From: Adiantum capillus-veneris | Lineage: Eukaryota > Streptophyta > Polypodiopsida > Polypodiales > Pteridaceae | Assembly: GCA_014529385.2 (NCBI GenBank) | Contig: CM043966.1 | Span: 95,359,087 to 95,423,086, forward strand | Length of the DNA stretch: 64,000 nucleotides | Direction of reading: 5' to 3' | Shown here: piece after piece, positions 60,177-64,000 of the stretch | Position numbering within the stretch: position 1 is the first letter of the stretch | Layout: each line of letters starts with the position of its first letter | The notes under the pieces: model-generated | The model's input: only the letters and a program-made list of their open reading frames with translations | Told to the model about the DNA's origin: nothing | The model's database searches: none | Translations under genes and position numbers: made by a program

Positions 60177-61273
60177 TGTCACGTGCACATCTAACCCTAT
60201 GTGTACGTGGACAAACTACTTGATGACTAGGGTTGGGTTCAGTTCAATTCAGTTAGCTTAGAAAGTGTTCTGGCACTTCTGTGAGTCTGTTCGCAGACCG
60301 TGCATATCTAGACACTTAGAGTAGATGCATATCCTCTGGTTGGGAAACTGGATAGGGCAAAACGAGTAAGGAAGTATATAAGAAACCCTAGCGCTGGCAC
60401 TTTCTGACAGAAGAGGCAACAGGGACCTAACATCCAACAATGCACCTTCTCAGCAAGACACCCCCCCCCCCCCCCCCCCCCCCCCCGCAGTTTACGTAGC
60501 ATTTTCTGCAGTAGACCCCATATCAAGCCTAGCATTTTTCATCAAGACAGCCTTGGCGGTAGCAGATTCCAGCATTCAGTCTAGCGTTTTTGCATCAAGC
60601 ATCAGATCAGTCCTAGCATTTTTGGATCAGCAAGCAACCTAGCATTTTGCAATTCCTCCGCGACGGATTCAGCATATACATTAGCGTTTTCAGTTTTCAG
60701 CAGTTGGCAACCGTACCGCAAGTCCCAAACCTGGCAGATCTCACCTTCCTGCAGCAGATCTTTGCTGCGCGGTCAGATCAACCACCGTTTGCAGATTCAG
60801 CCCGGAAAACGCAGATTTCAGCATCTGCGTTTTCAGCAGGTCTTTGTCGCATTGTCGCCATCGACATCGTCACGGACATAGACTCAGAATTCAGCAGATA
60901 AAGATTTGTAGATTTCAGCCATTAGCGTTTTCAGATTTCAGCCCGTCTCGTCGTCGTCCTCATCGTCATCGACATCGTCGGCAAGTCCATTGCATTGTAG
61001 AGATTTGTGCAATCAATAGTAGACCGCTCTCGCCATAGAGAGTGGGGCCTTCAGAGGAGGGTTTGACAAATTCTGGTGTCGTATTCTTCTCTCTATATCT
61101 CTCAGTCTCAGCACCTTCATTCACAGTGTTCACCACTTTGTTTGTGTCCATTGCACTCTCTCACTAAAGGAACGGAAGGCTCTCTCTTCTGTAAGTAAAA
61201 GGAACCCTTGAGCAGAGTTCGGAGCACTCGCGTCTTGAGCAAAGTTCAACATTCACTTCCGCTGCACCTTACA
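60177..61273 (+). mobile_element. 3' LTR of complete inner B element
   Basis: 1097 bp, TGTCACGTGCACATC to CTGCACCTTACA, followed by CCCGC. It is shorter than the 5' LTR because it lacks about 120 bp before the TATA box and one copy of the 55-bp block. Its homopolymer site (60460-60486) is a pure C run. Confidence 0.9.
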
Positions 61274-61278
61274 CCCGC

Positions 61279-61800
61279 ACAGTAGGTAAACCTGCGGCCT
61301 TGGCCACAACTGAAGCTACCGTGCGTAGAGACTCCAGAACTGTCCCAAACATGGGACCAATCCTGGGTTGGAGGGGAAGGTACTCTCGCCTCAGGCGTGC
61401 AAAACAGACCGAAATCGGCAAGTCTGCCTCCTCCTTGAGCACACTTGTAGTAGGGTCAAAACCGTGATGGGAACTTCGGAAGTAAAAGCTCGGGCTGCTC
61501 TGATGCCGAGTGGGCTTATCGAAATAACCTTGGTCGTCATATCTGCAGACTCAAACTCGACCTGGTAGTACCCTCTCCCGAGGATATGGACATCGGTGAT
61601 CTTGCCCACATCGGAGAGAAGACGGGCCTGTAGTAAATTCCGAACCTCGCCCCGAGTGGGCCGAGTGTCAATGGTCGTACAGATAACCGAAGTGGCTTGC
61701 AAGCGCTCCACTTCGGCCATCAAGCTCGCTTGCTCTTCTGGCGAGAGAGCAAGTCGAAGGGTCGGCCCCGCGTTGTCGGGTGAGGGGGGCTTCAGACAGT
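61279..61800 (-). pseudogene. LINE3 ORF1, N-terminal part
   Basis: On the minus strand a frame (61723-61391) reads VERLQATSVICTTIDTRPTR, YYQVEFESADMTTKVISISP and SEVPITVLT, resembling the DUF4283-like RNA-binding start of plant LINE ORF1. It continues, after frameshifts and across the inner B element, into the zinc knuckle near 56870. Confidence 0.65.
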
Positions 61801-62250
61801 AAGATCAGCCAAAGTTTGCAAATTCAGCCCGCTATTTGCAGATTTCCGTATCTGCGTTTTCAGCGCATCGTCTTCGCATCGCTGTCGTCACCGACATAGA
61901 GTCAGAATTCAGCAGATACAAGATTTGCAGATTTCAGCCCTTAGCGTTTTCGTTTTTCAGCCCGCGTCCTCATCGTCGTCGACATCGTTGGCAAGTCCAT
62001 TTGCATTGTAGAGATTTGTACCTCTCTCGCCATAGAGAGTGGGGCCTTCGGAGGAGGGTTTGACAACATTCTGGTGTCGTATTCTTCTCTCTCTATCTCT
62101 CAGTCTCAGCACCTTCATTCACAATGTTTGCCACTTGTTTGTGATCATTTGCACTCTCTCTCTCCCTTTCGTAAGTAAAAGGAACCCTTGAGCACAGTTC
62201 GGAGCACTCATCTTGAGCAAAGTTCAACATTCACTTCCGCTGCACTTACA
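61801..62250 (+). mobile_element. Partial 3' LTR of outer B element
   Basis: Only the last 450 bp, from GATCAGCCAAAGTTTGC to CTGCACTTACA, sharing GCCCGCTAT with the 5' LTR at 52196. It is followed by GCTTA and the resumption of gag. Confidence 0.85.
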
Positions 62251-62811
62251 GCTTATGCAGGGGGGAATTTTACAGAGGTCTCCAAGGATAGGAAAGCTGC
62301 CACCTCCTTGAAAGGCAATGTGCTTACATGGTAGATGACACTGTTGATGCAAGGATAGGCACCCGCCACGTAGGTATACTTCAAGAAAATGTTTGCATCT
62401 GCGTGGCTGTCAAATGAATTTGAAGCTGATGTCATGACAGATTGGCACCAACTCACTGTGGCTACTTGCAAGAGCCTACCGGAGTACAATCGGAGGTTTT
62501 GTAAAGCGTTGCTCTCAATAACCTCCTACAGGTTTGTGCCACTGACAGAGCAGATTGAGAAGTATTGTTGTGAAAGGGCTTCGAGATTACTATACAAAGA
62601 ACAGAGTGGCTACCCTTACTCAGCTTGTGGAATTTGCCAACACTGGTCATACCTTGTTGAAGGGAGAAGACAATGGGTTTTAGGGCAACGTGAAAGGGGG
62701 TACGTCAAAGAAAAGACCAGCAAAGAGGTTTTTTGCAAAAGCTGATCCTGAAGCTTCCCAGGAGTCTGAAAGAGAAGAGAAAGCTGAAGATTCAGCCGAG
62801 TCTTCTAGAGC
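62251..62811 (+). pseudogene. Gag of A-like element, second part
   Basis: YAGGNFTEVSKDRKAATSLK, then ASAWLSNEFEADVMTDWHQL and TSYRFVPLTEQIEKYCC, aligning with A gag residues about 310-440. Stops at 62332, 62356 and 62371 fall where A has Trp, Gln and Trp. Confidence 0.85.
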
Positions 62812-62930
62812 ACAGGCCAAAAGAAAGAAAAGTTAAGGGAAAAGTTGCACGACTATATTTGGTGAAGTTGAGGAACTATCCACCTATGGATGCAAAGTGG
62901 ATGCAAGAGTGTGAATTGCTAGTCACCGAA
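62812..62930 (+). pseudogene. Chromodomain remnant fused to gag by deletion
   Basis: ERKVKGKVARLYLVKLRNYP and PMDAKWMQECEL match the A chromodomain. The whole protease-RT-integrase region is missing between gag and this point. It is cut at 62930 by the family-C LTR. Confidence 0.8.
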
Positions 62931-63361
62931 TGTAAGGATTCTAGGTGCTTATCCTTAATTAAGTACTTAAACTCATGATTAAGACTTAAGAAACTAAAAC
63001 TGAACTTAGAACAAGACTTAGAAGACTTTGTGTTTGATTGATTGAATGTGTGATACAAGGGCTCCTTATATAGGAGACGAAGAGACAAATGAAAAGACAC
63101 GTCTCTTGGTGAAGAGACATGACTTCAGACGTAAAGATACATCCTTTCGGCGAAGAGCTGCAACCATTGGGCGAAGAGTCGCACCCATAGAGCGAAGGGG
63201 TGTGACCAGTTGTCGAAGGAGTGTGGCTTTTGGCGAAGAGACACGTCCTTTGGGCGAAGGGGTGTGACCATCCAAGAGCAGAGGTCCTCCTTGGTATGGC
63301 ACTTCGCGTATCTGCAACTAGGAGTAGATGTATTGCTGTTAACATAGTCACAATCGTGACA
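62931..63361 (-). mobile_element. LTR, family C (copy C2), 3' LTR on minus strand
   Basis: On the minus strand, TGTCACGATTGTGACTATG to AGAATCCTTACA. A purine tract (AAAGAGGGAGGAAA) precedes it. It contains eight or so 19-21-bp units around GGCGAAGAG (plus-strand 63098-63285). Confidence 0.8.
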
Positions 63362-63996
63362 TTTCCTCCCTCTTTAAATAAAACCCAGGGTAGTTGTAGA
63401 AACTCCGGGAAGAAGGAAATGTAGTGTTGTTGTGCTTCTGCATCCAAAGCTCTTTTTGTTAAGTCCCATGTCATGGCATTGTTATTGACCATGACTATTT
63501 TGCCAAACTGAAAACTGATTATATCTGCAACTTGACAAGTGCCTTTGTCAAAGTTATTTGTAACTTCGAGCTTTGTCCAATAAAAGATTGAGTCTGTATC
63601 TGCTTCGAGTGAAATTATTGGTAAACTGACTTGAGTTTTCTGTTGAATGATGACCATTGGTTGGAAATCTGTAAGGTATTCCATTGGTTTGTCTGGAACA
63701 GTAAGATCCTTTCGAAGGGATGTCGTAGACTGAGACAGAGTAGTGTTTGGAGGTATATCCATCTGCAAAGGTTTATCACTAGAACAATTCATGTCCAAGG
63801 ATTCATTTGTAGCGACTAAAGTCGTGCTGCAAGAGTCTGTATGTGCTTTATCCTTTGCACCGCTGAAGGTAAGGACTGCGGTCTTCAAGTTTGAAGAATT
63901 ATCATTCACCATAGCATCTGGTATCTGTTTAGAGAGAAAGACTTTATTCTGCAAGGGCAGTGACGAGGCGAATTTTCCTGCCTGGATCACGGCCAA
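63362..63996 (-). CDS. Family-C 3' ORF (copy C2), unrecognised, possibly continuing past the edge
   Basis: About 211 codons open from the ATG at 63996 to the purine tract, reading on into the LTR until 62986. It starts MAVIQAGKFASSLPLQNK and includes VPDKPMEYLTDFQPMVII, VSLPIISLEADTDSIF, FQFGKIVMVNNNAMTWDLT and a final helical AEAQQHYISFFPEF. Thr/Ser and Asp/Asn are common. No RT, integrase, chromodomain or transmembrane segment is seen. The same protein is encoded, in broken form, at 6632-7185. The real start may lie beyond the window, since upstream codons FFGRDPGRK are shared in another frame. Confidence 0.45.
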
Positions 63997-64000
63997 AGAA

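Overview
This window is nuclear DNA of a land plant, made almost entirely of transposable elements. The evidence is Ty3/gypsy chromovirus polyproteins with C-terminal chromodomains, a plant-type hAT transposase with a DUF659-like region, two distinct L1-like LINE lineages, methionine-tRNA primer sites of the form TGGTATCAGAGC, and a plastid atpB scrap. No prokaryotic operon, tRNA, rRNA or intact host gene is visible. I cannot name the species; a non-seed plant is a weak guess from the style of the LINE proteins.

I labelled LTR families A to G by eye. Layout: 1-1440 is a minus-strand gypsy pol fragment split by a solo LTR (B). 1806-4083 is a broken hAT transposase that carries a short LINE-tail insertion. 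4340-7608 holds a B-type LTR, a gag-like leader and the 3' end of family C. 8842-12260 is a decayed gypsy element (D). 13621-15545 is a LINE fragment (LINE1). 15550-22590 is a large inverted repeat of two family-F 3' ends. 22640-24925 is family G. 25046-39060 is family E and LINE2, into which a complete 8.7-kb chromovirus (A, 26952-35649) has inserted. 39461-45684 is a different LINE (LINE4) split by a solo A LTR. 46000-50400 is the least repetitive stretch, with a plastid atpB scrap and exon-like pieces of an unrecognised gene. 50429-62930 is a four-level nest: an A-like element contains a B element, which contains LINE3, which contains a complete small B element (56984-61273). 62931-64000 is a second family-C 3' end, on the minus strand.

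Insertion order can be read from interrupted reading frames and target-site duplications: CTAAG around element A, CCCGC around the inner B element, (A/G)CTTA around the outer B element, and a 9-bp repeat around the LINE tail in the hAT gene. No element has an intact pol. The most notable items are the inner B element, which has two LTRs, primer site and polypurine tract but encodes only one unrecognised 447-codon frame; an unrecognised ORF shared by both family-C copies next to their LTRs; a sequence block shared by three otherwise different LTR families; the 7-kb family-F inverted repeat with a small ORF inside each LTR; and stop codons that are mostly explained by C-to-T change at CAG or CGA codons.
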